This document shows positions 42,364 through 51,278 of a DNA stretch of 64,000 bases, piece by piece (the stretch's first letter is position 1; each line of letters opens with the position of its first letter). Source of the stretch: Neisseria dentiae (GTDB lineage: Bacteria > Pseudomonadota > Gammaproteobacteria > Burkholderiales > Neisseriaceae); NCBI RefSeq assembly GCF_014055005.1, contig NZ_CP059570.1, positions 1,736,001 through 1,800,000 of the forward strand, read 5' to 3'. A model generated the notes under the pieces. The model was not told the origin of the DNA, did not search any database, and worked only from the letters and a program-made list of their open reading frames with translations. The translations under genes and the position numbers were made by a program.

Positions 42364-42603
42364 ATGAACGCCCGCAAAACCTACCTACTCGGTATCGCCT
42401 TCTTTACCGTTTTATTTATGACTTTGGTGCTGCTGGGAAGCTGGCTGCTTTCGGTCGGAAGCAAACAGTTTGCCGTTGCCGCCTTCCTGTTCGCCTTCTC
42501 AGCCGTGTTCGGGCAGATTGCCTGCCTGGCGCTCTACGCCCGCCAAACCGCGCGCGAAAAAGCCGCTTCGGCAGCCAAACCGCAGGAAAACCGCCATGTT
42601 TGA
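42364..42603 (+). CDS. Small membrane protein of unknown function, 79 residues
   Basis: Two hydrophobic segments (about residues 8-32 and 37-58) flank a short loop, and a basic/charged tail follows (ARQTAREKAASAAKPQE). The stop overlaps the rdgB start by 8 bp, implying translational coupling. No known family was recognised; co-transcription with rdgB is the only functional hint. A miniature element and a DUS lie directly upstream. Confidence 0.8.
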   Translation: MNARKTYLLGIAFFTVLFMTLVLLGSWLLSVGSKQFAVAAFLFAFSAVFGQIACLALYARQTAREKAASAAKPQENRHV

Positions 42604-43201
42604 CCAAATCGTTTTAGCCAGCGGCAACGCAGGCAAGCTGAAAGAATTTTCGCGCTGGTTCGCCCAACGCCGCATCGAAGTGCTGCCGCAGTCCCGCTTC
42701 AACGTGCCCGAGTGCCCCGAACCGCACCTTACCTTTATCGAAAACGCCATCGCCAAAGCCCGCCACGCCAGCAAACACAGCGGCAAACCCGCACTGGCCG
42801 ACGACAGCGGCATCTGCGCCCAAGCCTTAGGCGGCGCGCCCGGCATTTATTCGGCGCGCTTCGCAGGTGAAAACCCGAAGTCCGACGCCGCCAACAACGC
42901 CAAACTTTCCGCCGAACTGGCCGGCAAGGCCGACAAAAGCTGTTACTACGTTTGCGTGCTGGCGCTGGTGCGCCACGAAAACGACCCGCAGCCGCTGATT
43001 GCCGAAGGCATCTGGCACGGCGTGTGGCAAGACACGCCCGCCGGCAGCAACGGTTTCGGCTACGACCCGCATTTTTTCCTGCCCGAACTGGGCTGCACCG
43101 CCGCCGAGCTGGATCCCGAAACCAAAAACCGCATCAGCCACCGCGGCCTGGCCTTAGAAGAGTTGAAAAAGAAAATCGATTGGCTGTATCCGCAGCCTTA
43201 A
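42596..43201 (+). CDS. rdgB: XTP/dITP diphosphatase
   Basis: A 201-residue Ham1/RdgB pyrophosphatase removing non-canonical purine nucleotides. Motifs: IVLASGNAGKLKEF, NAIAKARHASKHSGKPALADDSGI, ALGGAPGIYSARFAG and the C-terminal GNGFGYDPHFFLPELG-type block with ISHRGLALEEL. The ATG at 42596 overlaps the upstream 79-residue gene; the longer frame has no conserved residues. It precedes hemW, a frequent pairing. Confidence 0.95.
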   Translation: MFDQIVLASGNAGKLKEFSRWFAQRRIEVLPQSRFNVPECPEPHLTFIENAIAKARHASKHSGKPALADDSGICAQALGGAPGIYSARFAGENPKSDAANNAKLSAELAGKADKSCYYVCVLALVRHENDPQPLIAEGIWHGVWQDTPAGSNGFGYDPHFFLPELGCTAAELDPETKNRISHRGLALEELKKKIDWLYPQP

Positions 43202-43298
43202 ACAGGCCGAGGCCTTTGCAAAATTCCTTGAGGCCGTCTGAAAACGCCGGCGGTTTGAAACCGCGCCCGCCAGCACAGCCCGAAAACCGTATAACCCC

Positions 43299-44474
43299 AT
43301 GACCGCCATCACCTTTCCCCGCCCCGGCCATCTCACCGCCCTGCCGCCCTTGTCGCTCTATATCCATATCCCGTGGTGCGTGCGCAAATGCCCTTATTGC
43401 GACTTCAACTCCCACCAAGCCAAAAGCGGCCTGCCCGAAGACGCTTACATCGACGCGCTGCTCACCGATTTGCAAAGCGAACTGCCCAACGTTTGGGGGC
43501 GGGCGGTGGAAACCGTGTTTATCGGCGGCGGCACGCCCAGCCTGTTTCAGGCGTCCTCGATAAACCGCCTGCTTAACGGCGTGCGTTCGCTGGTAAAGCT
43601 GCAACCGCAGGCCGAAATCACGCTCGAGGCCAACCCCGGCACATTTGAAAAAGAGAAGTTTCAAGGGTTTAAAGACGCGGGCATCACGCGCCTTTCCATC
43701 GGCGTGCAGAGTTTCAACGATGCCGCGCTGCAAAGTTTGGGCCGCATCCACAACCACTGCGAAGCCTTAACGGCCGTTGAAACCGCACTGAACCTATTCG
43801 AACGGGTAAATATCGACCTGATGTACGCCCTGCCGAACCAAACCGTTCAGACGGCCTTACACGACATTCAAACCGCCATCGCTTCGGGCGCCGGCCACAT
43901 CAGCGCCTACCACCTCACGATGGAGCCGAACACACCGTTCGGCCACACCCCGCCGCCCGGCCTGCCGCAAGACGAAGCCGCGCTCGACATCGAAGAAGCC
44001 GTGCACGGCGCGCTGGCAGAGGCAGGCTTCGCGCACTACGAAACCTCGGCCTTTGCCCGCCCCGGCCATGCCTGCCGCCACAATCTCAATTATTGGCAGT
44101 TCGGCGACTATATCGGCATCGGCGCCGGCGCGCACGGCAAGATTTCCTACTCCGCACGCATCGAACGCACCGTGCGCCGCCGCCATCCCAACGATTATCT
44201 GGCCGCCATGCACGGCAAAGTTTCAGACGGCATCGAACGCCAAACCGTTGCAGCGGAAGATTTGCCGTTTGAGTTTATGATGAACGCCCTGCGCTTAACC
44301 GACGGCGTGCCCGCCGCCTGGCTGCAAGAGCGCACCGGCGTGCCCGCCACCAAAATCACCGCCCAAATCCGGGCCGCCCAAACCAAAGGCTTGCTGGACA
44401 ACGACCCGCTTTATTTCAGGCCGTCTGAAACCGGACGGCGGTTTCTCAACGATTTGCTGCAATGCTTTTTGTGA
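43299..44474 (+). CDS. hemW: Radical SAM haem chaperone HemW
   Basis: A 391-residue radical SAM protein with the cluster-binding CVRKCPYC (Cys27, Cys31, Cys34) and the segment VFIGGGTPSLF. It has the RLSIGVQSFND and LMYALPNQT blocks and the C-terminal HemN_C domain (FEFMMNALRL). The HemW branch, rather than true HemN, is indicated by length, the N-terminus LSLYIHIPWC and lack of the HemN extension. HemW delivers haem to membrane enzymes. It lies downstream of rdgB. Confidence 0.9.
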   Translation: MTAITFPRPGHLTALPPLSLYIHIPWCVRKCPYCDFNSHQAKSGLPEDAYIDALLTDLQSELPNVWGRAVETVFIGGGTPSLFQASSINRLLNGVRSLVKLQPQAEITLEANPGTFEKEKFQGFKDAGITRLSIGVQSFNDAALQSLGRIHNHCEALTAVETALNLFERVNIDLMYALPNQTVQTALHDIQTAIASGAGHISAYHLTMEPNTPFGHTPPPGLPQDEAALDIEEAVHGALAEAGFAHYETSAFARPGHACRHNLNYWQFGDYIGIGAGAHGKISYSARIERTVRRRHPNDYLAAMHGKVSDGIERQTVAAEDLPFEFMMNALRLTDGVPAAWLQERTGVPATKITAQIRAAQTKGLLDNDPLYFRPSETGRRFLNDLLQCFL

Positions 44475-44503
44475 AGAAGTGGCTTTGTATCGGGAAAATA
44501 ACC

Positions 44504-44532
44504 GATACCCGGGTCAAGCCCAAGTAGGGCGG
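44504..44532. repeat. Degenerate ACTCGGG-type repeat arm
   Basis: GATACCCGGGTCAAGCCCAAGTAGGGCGG resembles one arm of the repeat family; the partner arm is not recognised. It lies between hemW and the aminotransferase gene. Confidence 0.5.
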
Positions 44533-44586
44533 CAAACAGACATTTCTTCTTAAACGGAAGTTTAAAAAATCCGCTGCTTGAAACAA

Positions 44587-44616
44587 ACAAAAGGGTTGGC
44601 AATCCAACCCTTTTGT
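44587..44616. terminator. Bidirectional terminator between hemW and the aminotransferase gene
   Basis: ACAAAAGGGTTGG-CAAT-CCAACCCTTTTGT is a 13-bp perfect stem with a 4-nt loop, with A-rich and T-rich flanks on each side. It serves convergent genes and is not DUS-based. Confidence 0.9.
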
Positions 44617-44638
44617 TTTGCCTGCCGGCAAACTGCCG

Positions 44639-45853
44639 CTACTGGCGGTAGTGTTTCAAAAAACGCGCCAGCTTGCCCATGGCCTCTTCGATTTGGTGGG
44701 CGTGGGGCAGCGTTACCACGCGGAAGTGGTCGGGGCGTATCCAGTTGAACCCCGTGCCCTGAACCAGCAGCACCTTCTCCTGCAACAGCAAATCGTAGAT
44801 GAATTTGGCATCGTCTTTAATGCTGTACATTTCCGTGTCGATTTTCGGGAACAGATACATCGCGCCTTTCGGCTTCACGCAGCTGATGCCAGGGATTTGA
44901 ACGAGCATTTCGTAGGCTTTGTTGCGCTGCTCCAGCAGGCGTCCGCCGGGCAGGATGAATTCGTTGATGCTCTGATAACCGCCCAATGCGGTTTGGATGG
45001 CGTGCTGCATGGGCGTGTTGGCGCACAAACGCATCGAAGCGAGCATATCCAAACCTTCGATATAGCCTTTGGCGTGGTGTTTGGGGCCGTTGAGCACCAT
45101 CCAGCCCATACGGAAACCGGCCACGCGGTAGGCTTTGGAAAGGCCGTTGAAGGTGATGGTGAGCAAATCGGGAGCGAGTGCGGCGATGTGGTGGTGTTGC
45201 GCGCCGTCGTAAAGGATTTTGTCGTAAATCTCGTCGGCGAAAATAATCAGCCCGTGGCGGCGCGCCAAGTCGGCAATCTGCAACAGGATTTCTTTGCTGT
45301 ATACCGCGCCCGTGGGGTTGTTGGGGTTAATCACCACGATGGCCTTGGTGTTGGGCGTGATTTTTGCTTCCATGTCGGCGAGATCAGGAAACCATTCGTT
45401 TTCTTCGTCGCACAGGTAATGGCGCACGGTGCCGCCGGCCAGCGTGGCCGCCGCCGTCCACAAGGGGTAGTCGGGGGCGGGAATCAGGATTTCGTCGCCG
45501 TCGTTAAGCAGCGCCTGCATCGACATGGTAATCAGCTCGGATACGCCGTTGCCGATATACACGTCGTTTACGGTGATGCTGCGCAAATCTTTGGTTTGGT
45601 AATAATGCACGATGGCTTTGCGGGCGGAATACAGCCCTTTGGAATCGCAATAGCCCTGCGAAGTGGGCAGGTTGCGGATAACGTCGACCAAAATTTCATC
45701 GGGCGCTTCAAAGCCGAAAGGCGCGGGATTGCCGATATTGAGTTTTAAGATTTTATGGCCTTCTTCTTCAAGGCGCAGGGCTTCTTTGTGTACGGGGCCG
45801 CGGATGTCGTAGCATACTTGGTCAAGTTTGGAGGATTTGGGAAAACGGTCCAT
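44639..45853 (-). CDS. alaA: Pyridoxal-phosphate aminotransferase, AlaA type
   Basis: A 404-residue class I/II aminotransferase. Motifs are ILKLNIGNPAPFGFEAPDEI, GYCDSKGLYSARKAIVHYY, VVINPNNPTGAVYSKE, FADEIYDKILYDGA and the PLP lysine in NGLSKAYRVAG, followed by GPKHHAKGYIEGL. This pattern fits the AlaA (glutamate-pyruvate) group used for alanine synthesis; aspartate-type activity is less likely. The ATG at 45853 (MDRFPKSSKLDQV) is chosen because the family starts there; the frame stays open to 45964. Confidence 0.88.
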   Translation of the reverse strand: MDRFPKSSKLDQVCYDIRGPVHKEALRLEEEGHKILKLNIGNPAPFGFEAPDEILVDVIRNLPTSQGYCDSKGLYSARKAIVHYYQTKDLRSITVNDVYIGNGVSELITMSMQALLNDGDEILIPAPDYPLWTAAATLAGGTVRHYLCDEENEWFPDLADMEAKITPNTKAIVVINPNNPTGAVYSKEILLQIADLARRHGLIIFADEIYDKILYDGAQHHHIAALAPDLLTITFNGLSKAYRVAGFRMGWMVLNGPKHHAKGYIEGLDMLASMRLCANTPMQHAIQTALGGYQSINEFILPGGRLLEQRNKAYEMLVQIPGISCVKPKGAMYLFPKIDTEMYSIKDDAKFIYDLLLQEKVLLVQGTGFNWIRPDHFRVVTLPHAHQIEEAMGKLARFLKHYRQ

Positions 45854-46071
45854 GATATTGCAACTTAATCTTGTGAAATGAATGGCTGTAAATGTACCGC
45901 TTTTACGGGGCGCTGCAAAGATGCCCGCAGCAATATTTTGCATTTCGCACCGGCTTGGCGGCAAAGAGGCCGATGGTTTTGCAAAATCCGCCGGCGTTTT
46001 AAAATCTCGGCGTTATGCCCGGGTTTGGCAAAGCGGTTATTAAGCAATTAGTTTTGCCCTGCAAAATCCGA

Positions 46072-46110
46072 TCAGGCCGTCTGAAAAGAATTCTTTTTCA
46101 GACGGCCTGA
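46072..46110. terminator. Near-perfect inverted DUS palindrome after fghA
   Basis: TCAGGCCGTCTGAAAA and TTTTCAGACGGCCTGA flank GAATTC. The symmetry runs almost unbroken through the centre, and it lies 24 bp beyond the fghA stop. Confidence 0.85.
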
Positions 46111-46133
46111 AACATTTCTTTCCGGCAAGCGCC

Positions 46134-46976
46134 TCATAACCCCAGCGCGTCGGCGTGGAACTCGATATGGCTGTCGATAAAGGTGGCAATGAAATAATAA
46201 CCGTGGCCGTAGCCCTCGCGCAGATTGAACTGCACATTAAAACCGTTGCCGCGCGCGGCATTCACAAATGCCTGCGCTTGCAGATCGTGCGGATAAAACT
46301 CGTCGGCACTACCCTGGTCTATCAATACCGGCAGTTTTTTAACGGCGGTTTTGGCAAGCTCGGTGCTGTCGTATTGCGCCCATAGTTCGGGATTGTCGCC
46401 CAAATAGGCGGCAAAGGCTTTCTGACCCCACGGCGTTTGGCTCGGGTTGGCAATCGGTGCGAAAGCCGAAACCGCCGCATAACGCCCGGGGTTTTTCAGG
46501 GCAATCTGCAAAGCGCCGTGGCCGCCCATGCTGTGGCCGGCGATGCTGCGCTGACCGTTTACGGGAAAATGCGCTTCGATTAAGGCAGGCAGCTCGTGCA
46601 CGATATAGCTGTACATCTGATAATTCGCCGCCCACGGAGCGCGGGTGGCATCTAAATAAAAACCTGCGCCCTGCCCCAAATTATAAGCGTCATCATCGGC
46701 CACGCCTGCTCCGCGCGGCGAAGTGTCGGGCATAACCAGGGCAATGCCCCACTGTGCGGCGAAACGCTGCGCGCCCGACTTGGTGGAAAAATTCTCATCA
46801 GTGCAGGTTAAGCCCGACAGCCAGTATAAAACCGGCACACGGTAACCTTGCAGCGCCTGCGGCGGCAGATAAACGGCGAAAGTCATTTCGCATTGGTTGG
46901 CATCGGAAAAATGGCGGTAGCGCTCATGGCTGCCGTTGAACATTTTGTTGCGGGAAATCAGGGTTAATACACTCAT
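46134..46976 (-). CDS. fghA: S-formylglutathione hydrolase
   Basis: A 280-residue esterase-D-type alpha/beta hydrolase. Motifs: VPVLYWLSGLTCTDENF, the nucleophile elbow SIAGHSMGGHGAL, the Asp region PVLIDQGSADEFY and the catalytic His in REGYGHGYYFI. It hydrolyses S-formylglutathione in glutathione-dependent formaldehyde removal. The partner adhC is not adjacent. ATG at 46976 starts MSVLTLISRNKMFNGSHERYRH, typical of the family. Confidence 0.94.
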   Translation of the reverse strand: MSVLTLISRNKMFNGSHERYRHFSDANQCEMTFAVYLPPQALQGYRVPVLYWLSGLTCTDENFSTKSGAQRFAAQWGIALVMPDTSPRGAGVADDDAYNLGQGAGFYLDATRAPWAANYQMYSYIVHELPALIEAHFPVNGQRSIAGHSMGGHGALQIALKNPGRYAAVSAFAPIANPSQTPWGQKAFAAYLGDNPELWAQYDSTELAKTAVKKLPVLIDQGSADEFYPHDLQAQAFVNAARGNGFNVQFNLREGYGHGYYFIATFIDSHIEFHADALGL

Positions 46977-46997
46977 TTTTTTGCTGCTTTCATAATA

Positions 46998-47039
46998 TTT
47001 CAGACGGCCTGTGCAACCGATACGGCAGGCCGTCTGAAA
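46998..47039. terminator. Inverted DUS pair upstream of fghA
   Basis: TTTCAGACGGCCTG and CAGGCCGTCTGAAA pair around a 14-nt loop. It lies between fghA and thyA, both on the minus strand, so it can terminate thyA transcription. Confidence 0.8.
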
Positions 47040-47141
47040 ACTTCTGTTCGCAACCGCGCCATTGCCATTTATGGATTCCCTTTGCGTATCGGGTCAAGCT
47101 GCGGCGCCGATGCTTTGACTAAATCCTAACAAACCAACAGC

Positions 47142-47936
47142 TTACACCGCCACCGCAGCTTTAATGTGCGGGTGCGGGTCGTAGCCGGTTAATTCGAAAT
47201 CTTCAAACTTGAAGTCAAACAGGTTTTTCACTTCGGGGTTGAGCTTCATCTGCGGCAACGCACGCGGTTCGCGGGTAAGCTGCAACTCGGCCTGCTCGAA
47301 GTGGTTGCTGTATAGGTGGGCATCGCCGAAGGTGTGTACAAACTCGCCCGCCTGCAAGCCGCACACTTGCGCCAGCATCAGGGTAAGCAGCGCGTAGCTG
47401 GCGATATTGAACGGCACGCCGAGAAAAATATCGGCGCTGCGCTGGTAGAGCTGGCACGAGAGCTTGCCGTTTGCCACATAAAACTGGAACAGCGCATGGC
47501 ACGGCGGCAGGGCCATTTCGTCAACCAGTGCGGGGTTCCACGCCGAAACAATCAGGCGGCGGCTGTCGGGATTTTTTTTGATTTGGTCAATCAGATTGGC
47601 GATTTGGTCGATATGGCGACCGTCGGGGGCGGGCCAGCTGCGCCATTGGTAGCCGTAAACGGGGCCTAAGTCGCCGTTTTCGTCGGCCCATTCGTCCCAA
47701 ATCGAAACATTGTTGTCTTTCAGGTATTTGATGTTGGTGTCGCCTTTTAAAAACCACAGCAGCTCGTGAATGATGGAGCGCAGGTGCAACTTTTTGGTGG
47801 TGAGCAGCGGAAAGCCTTCGCTTAAATCGAAGCGCATTTGGTAGCCGAACACGGAGCGGGTGCCGGTGCCGGTGCGGTCGGATTTGTCGGTGCCGTGTTC
47901 GAGCACATGGCGCATCAGGTCTAAATAGGCTTTCAT
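47142..47936 (-). CDS. thyA: Thymidylate synthase
   Basis: A 264-residue ThyA, the exact length of the E. coli enzyme. The catalytic Cys146 is in ALPPCHALFQFYV; the dUMP phosphate-binding RRLIVSAWNP, DRTGTGTRSVFGYQMRFDL and the C-terminal YDPHPHIKAAVAV are intact. It makes dTMP from dUMP with methylenetetrahydrofolate. The ATG at 47936 (MKAYLDLMRHVLEHG) is the family start. folA, often downstream, is absent. Confidence 0.96.
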   Translation of the reverse strand: MKAYLDLMRHVLEHGTDKSDRTGTGTRSVFGYQMRFDLSEGFPLLTTKKLHLRSIIHELLWFLKGDTNIKYLKDNNVSIWDEWADENGDLGPVYGYQWRSWPAPDGRHIDQIANLIDQIKKNPDSRRLIVSAWNPALVDEMALPPCHALFQFYVANGKLSCQLYQRSADIFLGVPFNIASYALLTLMLAQVCGLQAGEFVHTFGDAHLYSNHFEQAELQLTREPRALPQMKLNPEVKNLFDFKFEDFELTGYDPHPHIKAAVAV

Positions 47937-48365
47937 GGGTTTCCTTGCTGTTTTTTCAGACGGCCATACGGCCGCGGAAAACGGATTGTATAACACTTTG
48001 CCCCGCTTTGGGCGCGCCCTAAAATATGCGGTAAATCAAACCGGCGAAACAAAAATACCGGTCGTTTCTGTTTTTTGCGCAAGCAGCTATTCGGCAATTC
48101 ATTCCAGAAAAATCTTTTTTGAAAACTTTATGTTTCAAAAAGCTCGGCCAAACAGCATTGAAACACCAAAAGGCCGTTTCGGCCGTTTGAAAACCGTTAA
48201 CAATTCTCTTTAATTTCTGCTTGGCAAGCTGCCTAAAAGCCGTTTATATTCCAACTCTAAAATTTATATAACCAAACCGGCGGCACGGTTTATTTTTTGC
48301 GCGCCGCCCGCGCTCGATTTTCTTTTCCCACTGCATTTCCAACCCTATCTGAATCGGAGAGATCC
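47937..48365. other. Intergenic region upstream of gdhA
   Basis: This 429-bp spacer between divergent thyA and gdhA has two DUS-like sequences (one intact near 47956, one degenerate near 48173) and AT-rich stretches. No ORF or RNA gene was recognised. The gdhA promoter is predicted at 48221-48250, giving a leader of about 110 bases. Confidence 0.6.
48221..48250 (+). promoter_or_regulatory. Predicted sigma-70 promoter of gdhA
   Basis: TTGGCA (48221-48226), an 18-bp spacer and TATATT (48245-48250); each hexamer matches the consensus at five of six positions. Confidence 0.55.
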
Positions 48366-49706
48366 ATGTCTGCAAACCTGAACAGCTTGTTTGAGCAAAT
48401 CAAACAGCGCGACCCCAACCAACCCGTTTTCCACCAAGCCGTTGAAGAAGTGTTCGGCAGCCTCGCCCCTTTCTTGGCGAAAAACCCGCAATACACCCGC
48501 CACGGCCTGTTGGAGCGCATCGTCGAACCCGAGCGCGTGATTATGTTCCGCGTATCGTGGGTGGACGATAAAGGCCAAGTGCAAGTGAACCGCGGCTACC
48601 GCGTGCAGATGAACTCGGCCATCGGCCCCTACAAAGGCGGCCTGCGCTTCCACCCTTCGGTGGATTTGGGCGTGCTGAAATTTCTGGCGTTCGAGCAGGT
48701 GTTTAAAAACGCGCTCACCACGCTGCCGATGGGCGGCGGCAAAGGTGGCTCCGACTTCGACCCCAAAGGCAAGAGCGACGGCGAAGTGATGCGTTTCTGC
48801 CAAGCCTTTATGAGCGAACTCTACCGCCATATCGGCGCCGACACCGACGTGCCCGCCGGCGACATCGGCGTGGGCGGCCGCGAAATCGGCTTTTTGTTCG
48901 GCCAATATAAAAAGCTGCGCAACGAATTCACTTCGGTGCTCACCGGCAAAGGCCTGGTTTACGGCGGCAGCCTGATCCGCCCCGAAGCCACCGGCTACGG
49001 CACGGTTTATTTTGCCGACAGCATGCTGAAAACCAAAGGCAACAGCATGGCAGCCAAGAAAGTTTTGGTTTCCGGCTCCGGCAATGTGGCGCAATACGCC
49101 GCCGAAAAAGCGATGCAGCTCGGCGCGAAAGTGCTGACCGTTTCCGATTCCAACGGCTTTGTGAAATTCGCCGACAGCGGCATGACCGAAGCGCAGCTGG
49201 CGGCGTTAATCGAGCTGAAAGAAGTGCGCCGCGAACGTTTGTCGGTTTACGCCAAAGAGCAAGGCTTGGAATACTTTGCCGACCAAAAACCGTGGGGCGT
49301 GCCCTGCGATGTGGCCCTGCCCTGCGCCACCCAAAACGAGCTTGACGAAAACGATGCCAAAACCCTGCTCGCCAACGGCTGCTTCTGCGTGGCCGAAGGT
49401 GCGAACATGCCCTCTACGCTGGGCGCGGTCGAAGCGTTTGTCAAAGCCAAAATCCTGTATGCACCGGGCAAAGCCTCCAACGCAGGCGGCGTGGCCACTT
49501 CGGGTTTGGAAATGAGCCAAAACCATATCCGCCTTTCTTGGACGCGCGAAGAAGTCGACCAACGCCTGTTCGGCATCATGGAAAACATCCACGAAAACTG
49601 CGTGGCCAACGGCAGCGAAGGCAGCTATGTGAACTATGTGAACGGCGCCAATATCGCGGGCTTCAAAAAAGTGGCCGAAGCCATGCTGGCGCAAGGCGTG
49701 GTTTAA
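48366..49706 (+). CDS. gdhA: NADP-specific glutamate dehydrogenase
   Basis: A 446-residue hexameric GDH. Catalytic and substrate blocks are GGLRFHPSVDLGVLKFLAFEQ, LPMGGGKGGSDFDPKGKSD (catalytic Lys), DIGVGGREIGFLFGQYKK, and the Rossmann VLVSGSGNVAQYAAEKA. Length and start MSANLNSLFEQIKQRDPNQPVF match the NADP type that assimilates ammonia. The ATG at 48366 follows GGAGA. It is transcribed alone. Confidence 0.96.
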   Translation: MSANLNSLFEQIKQRDPNQPVFHQAVEEVFGSLAPFLAKNPQYTRHGLLERIVEPERVIMFRVSWVDDKGQVQVNRGYRVQMNSAIGPYKGGLRFHPSVDLGVLKFLAFEQVFKNALTTLPMGGGKGGSDFDPKGKSDGEVMRFCQAFMSELYRHIGADTDVPAGDIGVGGREIGFLFGQYKKLRNEFTSVLTGKGLVYGGSLIRPEATGYGTVYFADSMLKTKGNSMAAKKVLVSGSGNVAQYAAEKAMQLGAKVLTVSDSNGFVKFADSGMTEAQLAALIELKEVRRERLSVYAKEQGLEYFADQKPWGVPCDVALPCATQNELDENDAKTLLANGCFCVAEGANMPSTLGAVEAFVKAKILYAPGKASNAGGVATSGLEMSQNHIRLSWTREEVDQRLFGIMENIHENCVANGSEGSYVNYVNGANIAGFKKVAEAMLAQGVV

Positions 49707-49734
49707 TCCGACCTGCCGTTTGATTGAAACAAAC

Positions 49735-49767
49735 AAAGGCCGTCTGAAAACATTTCAGACGGCCTTT
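49735..49767. terminator. Inverted DUS terminator between gdhA and ccp
   Basis: AAAGGCCGTCTGAAA and TTTCAGACGGCCTTT form a 15-bp stem between convergent genes. Confidence 0.88.
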
Positions 49768-49788
49768 CTGCTTTATACCGCATACTGC

Positions 49789-50970
49789 TTATTGGTTGTT
49801 CGGCCGGCTGTCAGCCGCGCTGTGCACCGGCAGTTCGGGCACGGTGCGGGCGGATTCGGGCACAGAGCCGGACAAGGTGTTCAAAAACGCCACGATGGCA
49901 TCCACATCTTCTTTCGGAATCTGTTTGCCCAGTTGCGCCTCGCCCATAATGCCGACCGCTTTATCCAGCTCCCACACGCTGCCGTCGTGGAAATAAGGAT
50001 AAGTGCGGGCCACATTGCGCAGGCCGGGCACGCGGAACACGAATTTGTCGTTTTCGGCTTTGGTTACCTCAAAGCGGCCTTCATCGTGCTTCTTACTGCC
50101 GGTAAACTGCCAGTAAGGGCCTTTGACCAAACCGAATTTCTGGAACGAATCGCCGCCCAGCGTAACGCCTTTGTGGCAGGCGATACAGCCGTTGTTGATA
50201 AACGAACGCACGCCCTTGCGCTCGGTTTCGTTAAGCGCGCTGATGTTGCCTTTGAGATAGTCGTCCCACTTGGTGGGCGTGAGCAGCGTGCGTTCGAACG
50301 CGGCGATGGCATCGGTGATGTTGTCGAACGTTACCGCGCCGCCTTTGTCGGCATACGCTTCTTTAAACATAGCCTGATATTCGGGAATCGCCGCAATTTT
50401 TTTCTCAACCGAAGCTTTGTCGGTGTTGGCCATTTCCACAGGGTTCAGCAGCGGCCCGCCCGCCTGCTCTTCCACCGTGGCGGCACGTCCGTCCCAAAAC
50501 TGGCTGCCCAGCAGCGCGGCGTTCAAAGCCGTGGGCGAGTTGCGGCCGCCGAACGCACCTTTGTGGCCCTGGCTGGTAGGCAGATTGTCCACACCCGCCG
50601 TAGCCAGGTTGTGGCATGAATTACAGCTTACCGTGTTGCCGCGCGATAACCGCGGCTCATACCAAAGCTGGCGGCCGAGCTTAACCTGCGCTGCGGTAAA
50701 CGGGTGCGCTTTCTGCATGGCCGCTTCGTCGGGCAGCGGCTGGAACAACGACTGCGCCTGTTTCAACAGTTCTTTGTCTTCGGGCGAGGCATTGCTGTTG
50801 TCGGGTGCGGCGGCAGAAGAAGCTGCCGAAGCCGCTGTCGGAGCAGATTCCGACGCTGCGGGTGCGGATGCCGGTGCCGCAGCCTGGCCCGACTGCCCTT
50901 CTCCTTTACATGCCGCGAGCGCCAGCAACACGGCCAATGCCAGACCGCCTTTTTTGAGAACGTGTTTCAT
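49789..50970 (-). CDS. ccp: Dihaem cytochrome c peroxidase, lipoprotein
   Basis: A 393-residue protein with lipobox LALAAC (Cys21) and an Ala/Ser-rich linker, then the dihaem peroxidase with haem motifs CNSCH (116-120) and CIACH (262-266). NSPTALNAALLGSQFWDGRA and RNVARTYPYFHDG carry conserved haem-environment residues. It reduces hydrogen peroxide to water with electrons from c-type cytochromes. Lipid anchoring is typical of neisserial Ccp. An FNR-type promoter lies upstream, so expression under low oxygen is expected. Confidence 0.94.
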   Translation of the reverse strand: MKHVLKKGGLALAVLLALAACKGEGQSGQAAAPASAPAASESAPTAASAASSAAAPDNSNASPEDKELLKQAQSLFQPLPDEAAMQKAHPFTAAQVKLGRQLWYEPRLSRGNTVSCNSCHNLATAGVDNLPTSQGHKGAFGGRNSPTALNAALLGSQFWDGRAATVEEQAGGPLLNPVEMANTDKASVEKKIAAIPEYQAMFKEAYADKGGAVTFDNITDAIAAFERTLLTPTKWDDYLKGNISALNETERKGVRSFINNGCIACHKGVTLGGDSFQKFGLVKGPYWQFTGSKKHDEGRFEVTKAENDKFVFRVPGLRNVARTYPYFHDGSVWELDKAVGIMGEAQLGKQIPKEDVDAIVAFLNTLSGSVPESARTVPELPVHSAADSRPNNQ

Positions 50971-51042
50971 GGTGGTTCCTTTATCTATCGAAAATTATTT
51001 TGGTTATGCGTTTTCACCATAATGCGGTTTATGGTTGCGGGC

Positions 51043-51084
51043 AGTATAAAAGTGCCGTTATCCGCCTTATTTGCGCGGCATCAA
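51043..51084 (-). promoter_or_regulatory. FNR-dependent promoter of ccp
   Basis: Reading the minus strand, TTGATGCCGCGCAA (51084-51071) matches the FNR site TTGAT-N4-ATCAA fully in one half and partly in the other. After exactly 22 bp comes a -10 box TATACT (51048-51043), the spacing of a class II FNR promoter. The ccp ATG is about 70 bp downstream. Confidence 0.7.
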
Positions 51085-51198
51085 TAATTTAACATTCCAT
51101 TGTTTTTAATAATAATGCCGATAAAATTTGTAAAACCGGCGTTTGTGCGGGCACCTTACCTTACTTTTCTTAAAGCAAACTGAAGCAGGCCGACAAAG

Positions 51199-51237
51199 GC
51201 AGCAGGCCGTCTGAAAAGTTTTCAGACGGCCTGCTGC
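51199..51237. terminator. Inverted DUS hairpin between ccp and xerC
   Basis: GCAGCAGGCCGTCTGAAAA and its complement form a long stem with a tiny loop. It lies downstream of xerC and upstream of ccp, both on the minus strand. Confidence 0.85.
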
Positions 51238-51278
51238 TTGATTGCTTAAACGAAGTTCCGAACCCGGCACATCATTCT

